Assembly: GCF_905163445.1 (NCBI RefSeq)
Contig: NC_053195.1
Location: forward strand, 7,678,501-7,742,500
Length of the DNA: 64,000 nt
Direction: 5' to 3'
Source of the DNA: Pararge aegeria
Taxonomy: Eukaryota > Arthropoda > Insecta > Lepidoptera > Nymphalidae
Below, piece after piece: positions 1-10,853 of this stretch. Both the position numbers and the translations under genes were made by a program. The stretch's first letter is position 1. Each line of letters begins with the position of its first letter. Under the pieces are notes generated by a model. The model was given only the letters and a program-made list of their open reading frames with translations, searched no databases and was not told the origin of the DNA.

Positions 1-977
1 ACAACAATACGTAACTGCTCGATCCGTGAATTGACCCCAGTACCCAACTTTCTAACCAGAAAACCAAATATGTCAATATTATTTCTCGAGAATAATAAGA
101 ATGGAATTAGATTAACACAAAATTTATGCAAAAAATCTTTTTGTGTTAATAAAACCGGTAGAAATTAAAATGTCACAAAGATTCGGAATGAACATTAATA
201 GATTGCCAGGAATTTCGTATAAAATTATATATCATTGTACTTGTCTCTTTTTGTATTAATTTGTCAGAAGCTAACACCTAGGTATATGATTTGTGTGGGC
301 TCAAGAATTTTTATTTTTGTAAATATACGTGTAAGATATTGGATGTAAATCTATTTGTTTTATTTGTAACTCGTGTGAGACCTGTACTTCGAGATTTGAA
401 GTATACAAATCTCTTGGTTTTCCCATAATTCTTACATACCTACTAAAATATTCCGTAGTTTACACAGAATTTCAAAACACAAAAAAGAACAAAAGCTTTG
501 GGCTACAGCTAGTTTATAATAAGGAAACTAAGAATAACTGATGCCCGAAAATAAATAACTAATACCAAAAATATTTTTTAATGAAACGTTATACACACAC
601 CAATACTGTACAAATAAGAAATCGGACACGTAACACCGCCGTGACCCGACTGCGTCGCACTCATATATTTACTTTATCTTGTTCAATACACTTAAATACA
701 AATTAATACAACCGAAGGACCGGCTCTTAATGGCGGCTCGGACTGTTTATTTTACACCTCGGGATGGGACATGCAGGTTTTATTTTTAATTTTTTTATTG
801 GGTCCTCTCATTGGGTAAGCGCAGACATCAGACCGCCCCTTATATTTAGTAACTTATGACTATTTTACTGGCGACTAATTATTTCTCTACAGATTTTACT
901 GTCTTAACACTTGCATGAGAAACAAATCGTTAGACCCATACTCGAAAAGAGCCATGCCTCAAACTCACTCTCTTCAT
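1..977. other. Unique AT-rich stretch, no gene seen
   Basis: I see no gene or recognisable repeat. The only compositional change is a GC-balanced block at about 705-840, which could be a conserved non-coding segment; nothing in the sequence alone proves it. Confidence 0.4.
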
Positions 978-1020
978 TAAGAGCCTGTGCCGAACAGTGG
1001 GACATAAACAGGCTGAGGGA
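978..1020 (+). pseudogene. Possible RTE-type LINE 3' scrap
   Basis: A short stretch resembles the end of lepidopteran RTE-type reverse transcriptase genes, where 'GCCTGTGCC..CAGTGGGAC' lies just before the stop and a GAT-rich tail. Only about 40 bp match, and no GAT tail follows, so this is a weak call. Confidence 0.3.
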
Positions 1021-2462
1021 TTTAATTACACCATTTTCGAATATTAGGAAACCAGTGTTGCCGCAAACAGACTTTGAGGTATGAGACTGAATAGGTATGG
1101 GGACAGAACAATAGTACAATCCGACAAATAATAAAGGAATTCATTTATTGAACAAAAATCGGAACATTAGACATCACTGTCATCCTCTTGCTCATCTAAT
1201 ATTGAAAAGCTATTAAGAATCACCGCTCTGATACTGTATTATTACCGTTATTCTTGCCACTTCCTAAGCCAATGAGCTAATTTTGTGCTTAGAGGTACTG
1301 TTGTCTATATGGTCTTATTTTTGGTATAAAATGCTTCTTCAAATATTGTTTCATTGGATTGGAAAACTATAATAAAATAAAACAATTGATCAACTATTGT
1401 TATGAATACCTCTACATCATTACAAAGTTTATCAAAGGTATACGTCTTTTATTTACTAGTTGGTACTGTTTTATTAAAATCCAATTTACGAATATTTAAG
1501 TTGTAACTTATAGTTCATGAATTTGAAAATTTGTCTTTCATCAGTTACATACTAATTTAGTGTTCAATGCGTTAGTCTTGTCGGAAGTATGCAGCTGCTA
1601 AGAAATGTTCCAGCTACATTGCTTTTAGCGCCTTCTAACCGGGATACAACTAAACATATTTCTTGGAATTAACTGCTAATACCTTTTGAATTGTTCAACT
1701 ATTTTATCAATACAACTTTAAACATTTGAATTCCGTTCATAATTATTATTAAATACTTATTAATGTTATAAATGCGAAGGTTTTTTAAACCACAACGCAT
1801 AATCAATATTATTTGTAAAAAACCCTTAATATTTTTTCCCGGGCCTTCAACGGGGCATAGTTGGCTAGGATTCTGGCAACTTTGATCCTTCGAGTGGCCA
1901 GTAAAAATGTTAACTGGCAGCCCTCGGATCTCAAGTTAACTTGTTAACCACTTTTAACAGTTCTTAAATTCAAAGTACAAATATTTAAAAGTCAGATTAA
2001 AATAGATAGATATTTACAAAATAAACATAATTAAAAATATAAAACTTTCTTTGAGCATATTAATTAAATTAATACATTTATGGATAAAGTGACTCATCAA
2101 TTTACCAAAAAGGTTATCAGCCTAATATAATCTTAACGAGTCATTTAAATACGGACCAAAAATAATTCTGATACTGATCTTTATGTAATATTTTATTAAG
2201 GGTTTTTAATATTTTTTTCATAATATGGATAGCAAGAAATTTGTTATTCGGACGATTTTGGAAATGCAAATTTCTTGTTGTTCATTTCGCTCACATTTGT
2301 ATCATGATTTTAAACCATAATATTTATATTATTTAATTAGCTTATACCCGCAACTTTGTCCATTTTGGATCTGGTTTTAAAATTTTACCGTTTTATGAAT
2401 TATTATTGCTCCAGTACAACGAAGATTTACAAACATTTTTATGATGAAAGGCATTAGGTAAG
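1021..2462. other. Intergenic stretch, nothing recognised
   Basis: AT-rich DNA with no repeat shared with the rest of the window and no credible reading frame. A more GC-balanced patch lies at about 1838-1940. Confidence 0.4.
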
Positions 2463-2672
2463 AGCCTATAACAGTCTACTTCTGGACTAAAGGCCACTTC
2501 TAAAGGGTTGTACCTATATTCACCTATAATCACCAAGCTGGGCAGACGAGGTTGATGATCACAGTAGACGGTAATAGCAGCACAGAGGACGCAGCTGCTC
2601 GTACTCCGTCATATTCCCTTAGTTACCTCGTACGACACCCGCGGAAAGAGGACAACTGCATTCTAATGTCAA
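2463..2672 (+). repeat. Repeat family D, copy 1
   Basis: Shares blocks with 8751-8945 and 24710-24842. These include 'CTGGACTAAAGGC', then 'ATAATCACC' followed by 'CTGGGCAGACG', then a run near 'GTCATATTCCC'. Three diverged copies in one window show that it is a dispersed repeat. Class is unknown; orientation is arbitrary. The 76-codon frame across it is not convincing as a gene. A short AATTCAAAATTC tract, like the tail of the LINE 3' ends elsewhere but inverted, follows at about 2680-2703. Confidence 0.6.
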
Positions 2673-2974
2673 CACACTCAAATTCAAAATTCAAAATTCA
2701 AATTCTGTTTACCCTGTCCTGTCTGTATTTGTTGTGTGAAAAAAGCCATCAGGGCACAAATCTCCAAACGAGAAAGGTTTAGGACTTAGTTCACCAAGCT
2801 GGTTAAGTACGGATTGGTGAACTTCACACGCCTTTGAGAATTAGACGAGATATTGAATTTTTTAAAAAGCACAAAACTTCGAAATCCTGACCATTAACTA
2901 GGCTTTGACCAATTACAATTGAGGATTGTATACAAAACTGAAAATGCTTGCCTGGATATGAATGTATTTATATA

Positions 2975-3108
2975 TCAACTAGCGGACTACATCGCTATCT
3001 GTCGGGCGTCCGTCCGTCCGTCCGCCTGCCCGCCCGCTCTCCCGACGTCACATCTATTCTAGCTTCTGGATTGACTCATACGCGGTCGAAGCTGCGAGGG
3101 TCCGCTAG
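2975..3108 (+). mobile_element. 134 bp Helitron-like element with inverted ends
   Basis: The element starts with TC preceded by A and ends with CTAG followed by T, the arrangement expected of a Helitron inserted between A and T. Just inside the ends, 'ACTAGCGGAC' near 2978 is the inverted complement of 'GTCCGCTAGT' near 3100, so it also has short inverted ends. The interior is unusually GC-rich, with a (GTCC)n/(GCCC)n-like tract at about 3005-3040. It has no coding capacity. A short inverted-repeat DNA element is an alternative reading. Confidence 0.55.
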
Positions 3109-3110
3109 TT

Positions 3111-4095
3111 AGTTTCTAATTCCACATTCTTTTATTTTCAAGCTTTTTTTACTTATAAGAATGTCATGCACGTGATAATTTAAGGTATATCAGAGTCAGA
3201 AACCTTATAAAACGATACTTATTGTCGATATAATATTGATATTAATATTCAAAAAATTTTATCAAAGCGCCTCTGCTCGATAAGAATGTCAGGCCACACG
3301 CAGCAAGTCATTAGACACCTCCCCGAGGAAAATAAATTAAAGTAAACGAGATATCTCGACCCATAATCTTATTGGAATAACATCGACTGTCATTTGTTAC
3401 GTAAACTTCGATACATTTGCATCCATTGCTTCTTTAAAACGCTGCATTTACATTTTTGTAAAGAACGATACGTAATGAAAGTGCAATCTGATTTTCTGAT
3501 CGTGTCGTTGAATATCGTAATAAGTAAATCCGGATCAATTAAATGCCATCCGATCCTAGTGCAGTATGAAAGGGAAATCCTAGAAGTAATGACTCTTGAA
3601 TCTTTTTTATTATGAAAGGTTCTTTTTCTTTAACGAATATTCCTTTGCTTTTTTTACCCAATTCATTTTAATCAATAAAAAATTAATGCGTATTTGTTAA
3701 CTAGGTCTTAAGTATTTAGCACTTAATAATTTGCACCCTGCAAGTTGCATATAGGATAAAACATTGGTACATTGGACAAACTGGACAGTATTTTATTTAT
3801 TTCAGCTATTTTTCCGCTGCTAATAAGGTGAGTCCTTGTTATTATTACTGTACATTAAAACGAGTCAGAAACTACAGAATCTGTTAAAATAAAAGAAAAT
3901 AATGCTTCAAATGATTACAATATAATTAAATAGTTCAGAAGAAGATAATTAATCCTTACCACCCAATACCTATTCCAAGAGTGAGATAATATAAAAGTGG
4001 ATGGTTGTAAAACAGTGTTTTATGTCAATACTGCCTCCGTTTTACAGTCCTCCCTCGAATTCCTAGAATACCAATGATAGTTCATTATTCAACCG
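3111..4095. other. Intergenic stretch, nothing recognised
   Basis: AT-rich unique DNA. The 73-codon frame at 3394-3615 has no recognisable domain and I do not call it a gene. Confidence 0.4.
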
Positions 4096-4245
4096 GACAC
4101 TAGTGGCAATTAAAAGCTGCTCTGTATGCGCATTACGTGTGTAAAACGTTCAACTGACGTTTTGTTACCAATAAAAAGTGTAAGTTACTATTATTGTGAG
4201 TAAAGAACGATTTTGATACTAGTCACAATCGATATAAAATTTACA
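4096..4245. repeat. Diverged direct repeat, unit 1
   Basis: Matches 4406-4515 in order: 'GTGGCAATTAAAA', a 'CTG' stretch, 'GACGATTTTGATA'-like sequence and 'AGTCA.AAT'. Unit 1 carries about 40 bp more in the middle than unit 2. No tRNA-like head or tail is visible, so this may be a local duplication or two copies of an uncharacterised element. Confidence 0.6.
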
Positions 4246-4405
4246 CTTCATTACCCACCCAGTGTACATTTAGAAGCTTAAAAAGGTTATTTTTATTAAT
4301 GTTAAACTATATTGTCAAGATAAATATGTGATAAATGGGATATGACACGAGCTTGCAAAAGTTTTTAATTGAAAAAATTCTACATAAAATGCAATTATTA
4401 AACTA

Positions 4406-4515
4406 GATACCAGTGGCAATTAAAAAGTGCTGTGTCTGAGCATAACATATGTTAAAATTATAGTGAGTTTTGGACGATTTTGATAATAGTCAGAATGCAT
4501 TCAAAATGTAATCAC
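4406..4515. repeat. Diverged direct repeat, unit 2
   Basis: Second copy of the sequence at 4096-4245, offset by about 310 bp and lacking an internal stretch of unit 1. The best conserved parts are the start ('CAGTGGCAATTAAAA') and the end ('GGACGATTTTGATA'). Confidence 0.6.
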
Positions 4516-4920
4516 TGCAAAAATTACGCGAAAATTAAGAAGTTTGTTTTTTGGCTTACAGTACGATTTATTATTATATGAATATGTACCAAAATTTTTT
4601 AAAGTTAAAGTTTATTTTTAATTACTTAATACGATATATTATATAGTTTATAATTATTGCTGAAGTTGATTGCCAACATCTGTTAGACTTAGAAGAAGCG
4701 TGAGCTCTTTAGAAGCCGTTGTCGCTGAAGCCGAAGTCAAGACCAAATCTTATCAGCCGCACCAAGGACATGTTAATGCATCTAATAGCATCTAATACCA
4801 TTTTCCCCAATCATCAGTTGCATTAATTCATTATTCAGCTTTATGAAAGGTTCTTCATCAAAACAATTCATTCATTCATGCTACAGGTCTAAATGTAGCA
4901 CATTCATTGTAAATATACAT
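4516..4920. other. Intergenic stretch, nothing recognised
   Basis: No gene or repeat family recognised. A GC-balanced segment lies at about 4685-4770. Confidence 0.35.
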
Positions 4921-4986
4921 CCGTCTAAGACTGCTCTGCACTTCTCTCAGACCACGATCGGAACACTCGTAGCTCTGGTTTTAAGT
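4921..4986 (+). repeat. LINE-3'-like fragment
   Basis: Contains 'GGAACACTCGTAGCT.TGGTTTTAAGT', which also appears, slightly changed, inside the LINE 3' end at 14083-14273. The surrounding 129-codon frame is therefore probably repeat-derived, not a gene. Confidence 0.4.
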
Positions 4987-5357
4987 AAAAAAAAAGGAAA
5001 AAAAATTTCACCAGTCCATCAATATTTTATAAAGGTATATTTGAATAACAAAAGTTTTAGCTTTAACTCACATTGTGGTGAGAATTTTGCCAAGTCCAAG
5101 CCAGCAAGTCAAACTAATTACTTTGTACACGGATCCAATGAATCAATAGCTACTCATTCGACAAATACTGAAATCATAGCCTTCTTTAGGTACCCTTCGC
5201 GACAGTTGGCACGCAACGATAAATCAAGATGAATTACAACAATGATCGGATCTTGATGTAATCCTGCATTCATTATGTTGTACGAAGTCGCGCCGTCGCC
5301 TCGCCGGTGAAAATTGGGTCGGCCACGATATCTCATTATTAAACCGATTTCTCTATA

Positions 5358-5490
5358 AATATTATTTATTTCAAGTAGGCTTTAAACTATTTTTAAGAAC
5401 GTCAAGTCTGTTTGTTCATAGCGGCTCTGCCACCGGTTTGAAATCAAATTCTACTGAGTCCAGAAACTCAGCAGTTGTTCTTTACAACTT
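5358..5490 (-). repeat. Non-LTR 3' end, GAATTTT-tail family
   Basis: Read on the minus strand this is a diverged copy of the family at 24031-24180 and 43891-44000. Shared blocks are 'GAGTTTCTGG', 'CCGGTGG.AGAG', 'GACTTGACGTT' and 'GCCTACTTGAAATAAAT'. It is strongly decayed and its tail is missing. Confidence 0.6.
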
Positions 5491-5858
5491 TAATCAATAC
5501 GTTCTATGTATGTAGGTATGTAACATAAAATTTGTTAAAATCTTGATCTTTTTTCTCTCAGAATGGGTGTTAGGTTATTTAAGTACATATTTACTATACC
5601 TTAATATTAGTTTTTAATTAAATGAAATGAAATATTTATTTTGCTAAATATGGGTTAATTATTGGGGTTTAGGATATAAAGTTCCAACATATTCTGTTAA
5701 TACATCAACATGCAAAATTTAGACATTAGGTCATATTAATAATAATCTTATTTGTTATCAATTATATTTATAAATATATTATATATATAATTCAATATGT
5801 TATAAATAATCAGGAAAATTATAAAATACGGTACGATTCTAAAAAATACAGATTTCTT

Positions 5859-6016
5859 TTCAAAATTCACAATTCATTAATTTCAAGTAAGCTTGCTCTA
5901 TAGGCACTTTTGAAGCATCCAGTCCGTCTGATTTTAATGACTCTACAACCTGTTCAGAAGGCAAGAAGAAGCAAGCAGCGGCTCAGCGGCGAGAAACTCA
6001 GCAAATCTTTTTTCCA
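5859..6016 (-). repeat. Non-LTR 3' end, GAATTTT-tail family
   Basis: Minus-strand copy with a short tail (plus-strand 'TTCAAAATTCACAATTC' from 5859) followed by 'ATTTCAAGTAAGC', the conserved 3' block of this family. The 'CTTTTGAAGCATCCAGTC' block and the 'GAGAAACTCAGCA' block are present. Upstream sequence to about 6070 may also belong to it. Confidence 0.65.
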
Positions 6017-6396
6017 ACATTATCAATTTGTAATTTCCCGTCATGTAAAAGATATTTTTTTTTTAAAACAAGTGACCATGTCATTAAGAAATTTAGAAAC
6101 TAGCAGGACCCGTGTTTTCATCTGTGAGTATTTCGGGTCGTAGCATGATGTTAAGTAGCCTTTAACTTTTCCAAAGAGTTTGTACTTTAAGAGACAAAGA
6201 AGTTCAAAAGAAAATAAAAATACATTATTTTTTAGAAGGTATAAATATTTAACATATATTCGAATTTCAAATCGATCACATCAACAAAATCGTTATTAAG
6301 TCATCATGTTGTACTAAAATCTGACACATAGTTGATTTACTGGGGAAAGTCTTGGCCCACTCTTCAATTTAAAATTTATCAATTAATTGTAAATAA
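6017..6396. other. Intergenic stretch, nothing recognised
   Basis: AT-rich DNA with no recognisable feature beyond a possible upstream extension of the preceding LINE fragment. Confidence 0.35.
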
Positions 6397-6580
6397 TCTA
6401 TGAATATAAAATGAAGTTGTGTTAGTTGCACCATTTATAACTCAAGAACGGCTGGACCAATTTTTGTGATATTTAATTTTTTGGATTCCTCTTAGACCGG
6501 ATTAGGATAATAAGTATTAAAAAATAACATTTATAAAAAAAAAACAAGATCCGCGGTAAGAAGTTTGCCAGGACAGCTAG
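6397..6580 (+). mobile_element. Non-autonomous Helitron-like element
   Basis: Begins with TC preceded by A, followed by a 'TGAATATAAAATG' block resembling the 'ACTAATATTATAAATG' start of lepidopteran Helitron-like repeats. It ends with CTAG followed by T, just after 'GCCAGGACAG'. The inner phrase 'AACTCAAGAACGGCTGGACC' is typical of these elements. At 184 bp it cannot encode a Rep/helicase and would have been mobilised in trans. Confidence 0.6.
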
Positions 6581-6942
6581 TAATTTATATTTAACGAAAA
6601 TTAAGAACAACATACAATAAATGAAAAAAAATTAATTTCGTTTCTGTTCTTTGTGAACTCTCTCTAAGAACCTAGCCAAGAAAGCAACGGCACGCGGCGC
6701 CTTAATCAATTATTTATCAAGTTAATACTTACCTATAAATGTGGTCAATGGTAATAATTGCATACCAACGCATTCTTAATGGAGCTTAATAGAGATTTTC
6801 TAGGCGTATTGGCTATTTGTATATTCCATGCAAGTCCCGCCAATAATATCATCCGATACATATTACTAGTCACACAGTAAGTTGTGACATGGCTTGCAAC
6901 ATATGATGCAACTTGGCCTATTTTAACAAATTATGTGTTGGA

Positions 6943-7305
6943 AGCGATGATAGCCCAGTGGTTAGGACTTCGGGTTCACTCTCAGGGGGCTGAGTTCGAA
7001 TCCTAGCATGCACCTCTAAGTTTTCTAAGTTACGTGCATTTTGCAGCAATTGAAATATCACTTGCCTCAACGGTGAAGATACACGTGAGGAAATCTTCAT
7101 ACCTAAGATTTGTCTATAATGTTCTCAAAGGTGTGCGGAGTCCACCAATCCCTAAGCAGAGTTGTCTATAATGTTCTCAAAGGTTTGCGGAGTCCACCAA
7201 TCCCTTCTGGCCTAGCGTGGTGTAATACGGCTTTAATGGAATGGGAGGAGTCCCACGCCCTGTAGTGGGCCAGTAATGGTTTGATATTATGATGATGATG
7301 ATGAT
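6943..7305 (+). repeat. SINE C, near full length with internal duplication
   Basis: The tRNA-like head has an A-box-like 'TAGCCCAGTGG' and a B-box-like 'GAGTTCGAATCC' at 6992-7003. The body ends in 'GTAGTGGGCCAGTAATGG' and a (GAT)n tail at 7289-7305. It is transcribed by RNA polymerase III in principle and moves by borrowed LINE machinery. Unusually, about 52 bp are repeated in tandem: 'TGTCTATAATGTTCTC' starts at 7111 and again at 7163. Sister copies such as 45964-46279 have only one. Confidence 0.85.
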
Positions 7306-7401
7306 ATGTTAGCCTCTATCAATTAATTAAATACTACTACTACTAGGTATAGAGTATTGAGTATTGTATTACATTACTACTTGTATAGATTATTGTATTA
7401 G

Positions 7402-7450
7402 ATATTTCACCCATTCACAAACTTGAGCAGTTTGTGAATGAGTGAAATAT
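7402..7450. repeat. Inverted repeat, 22 bp arms, 5 nt loop
   Basis: Arms are 7402-7423 and 7429-7450 with one mismatch, separated by 'TGAGC'. It is too short for a normal microRNA precursor and has no T-run like a terminator. Confidence 0.8.
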
Positions 7451-8750
7451 GATTGAGACACCTATATATGTCTCTTTTGCCATACAACGCTTTGTCTATA
7501 ACTGTTAAATGTCTTCTGTGTATCGAAAACGTTTTGAAAAACATTTCTTTTTGGTTGTTTGACTTTTGAAACTATTCTTTAATTTGGTGTCATTGCATTG
7601 TCAACTTGTCGCATAACAATTGACAATTGACTTTGACATAACTTGTCCTAAGTTAGTAATGACCCTCCAAGTGGGTCAAAAATTTAAAAGTATAATCCAA
7701 GGTTAGTCCCAAATACTTGGTGGCGCAAGGCATAATTGTAATTTACTAAGCTCAAGAGGGGGTGAGTCTGCGAGATAAAGCAAGTAGGCTATATCATATA
7801 GCATCACGAACTACCTATAGTTAACCTGTATATAACCGCGGTGCACATAATATAATGTAAACTTATATACACTTTAATTTTGAATATTTGAAAAATTTGA
7901 ACTTATAAATAAACGCGGCATAACGTCGGAATAATTATGCACTTTTTTCTCACACTTCAACTAAAAGCTGAACTAAACTTTCAAGTAGTGGCAATATTTG
8001 AAAGGTTCAGTTTAAATAAAAATTTAGTTCAAGCTCTGTCCAATTTTGTTACATTCATATTATGCAACCAGAACGAAAATAATAATTTGCATAAGAATAA
8101 CGTGAAAAAAATGTTGACCAATTTATCAACTTAATACCGGAACTTAGCATTTTAAAAATACAAGTTTTAATTAATTCTAAATTCCAATATAATGTTAGGA
8201 AAATTCGATAGGAAACAACTTTGGAATAGCAATGATGACACCTCTGCGTGGGTAGGCGATAATTTATATTATACTAAATATGAAGCAGAATGTTTGAACG
8301 TATTAGTTATGCTAATCATATAAAATTTATACACATAATAAAGGCACATCAGAACGCAGCCTGTACATTAAACAAAATCTCGAATTTATTTTAATTATGT
8401 AAATACAGAAGCCAAAATGCTCATTCAAAGAGCTTTAAAGATTTCTGTAAGCAACAAGCTTTAGTAGAGAATTAATAAATTTCGATTAACTTTCTTTAAG
8501 TTGGATGGGAAGTTTATCTCACTGTATTTGATGTGTGTTACTTAAGTTATTTTCAAATTAAAATTATATTAGAAAGCCATTGCTTTATTATACTTATTAT
8601 CGGCCATAAATCGTGTTATTTAAAGGTTTCTTTAAATTAAACATGGAACAAGTGAGATGGGCTTGTCTGTTACACGTAAAGAGCATCTAAGATAATGCCA
8701 GTAAATATGTTAACCAATTTTATAATCGACCTAGTTTGTATCAATTAACA
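7451..8750. other. Intergenic stretch, nothing recognised
   Basis: Unique AT-rich DNA. The 65-codon frame at 7937-8134 is low-complexity and not convincing. Confidence 0.4.
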
Positions 8751-8945
8751 GGCTATAAAAGTCCTCTGCTGGACTAAAGGCGTCTCCCAACTTTTCCCAT
8801 GATTTAGGCTTTGCCCATAATCACCACGCTGGGTAGACGGGTTGTTCGGGCTTCTGCCCTTTCGTCGTTATATTCCCTAAGTCTCCTCGTACGAGCACGG
8901 GAATACGAGGGGCGATGCCAAAGCTGTATTCTAATCACACATATT
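8751..8945 (+). repeat. Repeat family D, copy 2
   Basis: Carries 'CTGCTGGACTAAAGGC', 'CATAATCACCACGCTGGG' and 'TATATTCCCTAAGT', as in 2463-2672. This copy has a better kept 'CTCCTCGTACGA' segment near 8885. Confidence 0.6.
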
Positions 8946-10519
8946 ATTTTTTAGAAGATTTAAAAGCTATTCATAAGGCCCTGCTGTGATAGCTTTATTA
9001 ATTATTCTTAAGTGTCGTTAACCGTCCGATTTGAATAGCCTACCGTCGCAAACAACGGTCTTGATATTCCGAGAACAATACAATTGGGAACTACTAATGA
9101 ATCAGGTTGTCGCAATGTCTACCTGTCACTGATCTAAATGTTTCAACCGGTAAAAGTTTTTATTAGGTACAAGACGTTATTGAGTTTCGTCTTACCATTT
9201 GTGTTACAATGACATAAAAAATCATCTGTTAATATAGTTCCTGTTGCTGAAATTCATTTATTTCATTATTTTTCATTAATTTTAATCATATTATAAAATT
9301 AAAAAAAATATAAACTTCTGTTATTGCTTTATAATTAATAAAATAATAATTAATATATTATATTATTATAATAATTCCCCGTGCGTGCGTACGGACCTAA
9401 AGGCAACGCGTTCTTACCCAGTCCTTATATTCTCAGGCAGCTATGGTACCCTGGTATTAGATGTTTTAGCAGTTTGCTTTCCAAGACTCTGGTGATTAGT
9501 AACGTCGTTTTGTTCAGCCAGATTGCTACAAATCTTTTTGTCCTTCTCTTCGCAATAATCACGAAGCACTACTACGGTTGCCGCAGCAGCTCCCTGAACA
9601 TTAATATATTGGATCCGCAGTATAATGTTTGGGCCTTGTGATTTTTAGACTAGAACCAAAGCCTTGCTGAGTATTATGATGAAGGTACGGAACGCTTTTA
9701 ACATTGTGAACTTTACGGCGTCTTTTCAGCGTTGTAATGTATGACAAGAAAACTTAAAATTTCACGATGACAAAATACGTTACTTGTAATTGTAGTAACC
9801 ACTGACTGTCCTGCGTTTACGTTTTGTAGTAGAAGAATCGCGGATAGTTGGTAAATCTGAAATATGTAATATTTTACAATTAAGTATCGGTTAAGTAAAA
9901 TCTAGCTTAACCGTTATGATAATAGAATTTCTAACTTTTTAATACCACTAAGAGTGACACATACAACTAATTTGCATTCCATAGGCTTATGAGGATATGA
10001 TATGAATCAGGTTTTTTGGAACTGACAAGACATTCGCTGTTTCCAAATTCTAGATTTTTTTTCCTTTACAAATTTATCCTCAGTAATTAATTTCGTGATG
10101 ATTCACAAAGGTCTTGGTTTGATTCATAATTGAATTGTGAATAAATTTTGTTTCTCATCAGATCTATGATGGATTGAAAAATAACTGAGTATTAAAGAAC
10201 CACAAGACGCAATCTTAGTGGTGAAAGAAGCGATCAAGAATTTATTATTTGATTAATTACTTTTCTTTTTTTGAAAGGACTCTAGTATTGTTCCATTTTG
10301 AAGATTATTTTTGATTCCGTAATCTCGACTCTCTTTGGCTTTTTCAAAATTTTATTTAAAGAACATTTGAGAGGAAGCAATAGTAACTTGGCTCAGAATG
10401 AAATCTCAACTACTAACTATATATAATTCATTGTTCTTAGAGTGACTAATAAAAAAATAAATTGACATGACATTTACCCAAACAGTATACGTTAATAAGT
10501 AGTAGTAAAGAAAAAAGGT
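8946..10519. other. Intergenic stretch with AT-only tract
   Basis: No gene seen. The stretch at about 9285-9375 is almost pure A and T. The 86-codon frame at 9381-9641 has no recognised motif. Confidence 0.4.
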
Positions 10520-10853
10520 CATCATCATATCAACCCATTACCGGCCCACTACTGGGCACATGATTCCTCCCATAGAAAGAAGCGGTTAAGGCCGTAGACC
10601 ACCATGTTGGCCCAGTAAGAATGTTGGCCCAGTAAGAATTGGTGTACCGCACACACTTTTGAGAACAATATGGAGAACTCTCGATGCATGCAAGTTTCCT
10701 CATGATGTTTTCCTTCACCGTTGAAGCAAGTGATATTCAATTGGTTAATACGCACATAACAAAAATTGAGAGGTGCGTGCTGGGATTCAAATTCGGCCCC
10801 CCGAAAGTGAAGTCAAAGTCCTAGCCATTAAGCTATCACTGCATCTTGGGCTA
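10520..10853 (-). repeat. SINE C, near full length
   Basis: On the plus strand it opens with the inverted GAT tail ('CATCATCATATCAACCC') and ends with the inverted head 'AGCTATCACTGC'. 'GGCCCACTACTGGGCAC' and 'GAGAACAATATGGAGAACTC' match sister copies. A 17 bp unit, 'TGTTGGCCCAGTAAGAA', is repeated in tandem at about 10604-10638. A second head-like 'GGGCTATCACCGC' follows at 10848-10860. Confidence 0.85.

Noticed and set aside
4843..5232. 129-codon plus-strand reading frame
   Set aside because: It overlaps a LINE-3'-like fragment and has a low-complexity Lys run; no domain recognised.
6943..7016. Possible tRNA gene
   Set aside because: A- and B-box-like sequences are present but no cloverleaf fits. 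The same head recurs in many SINE C copies, so it is a SINE head.
7111..7209. CRISPR-like repeat
   Set aside because: Only two tandem units inside a SINE; no spacers, and the setting is an animal genome.
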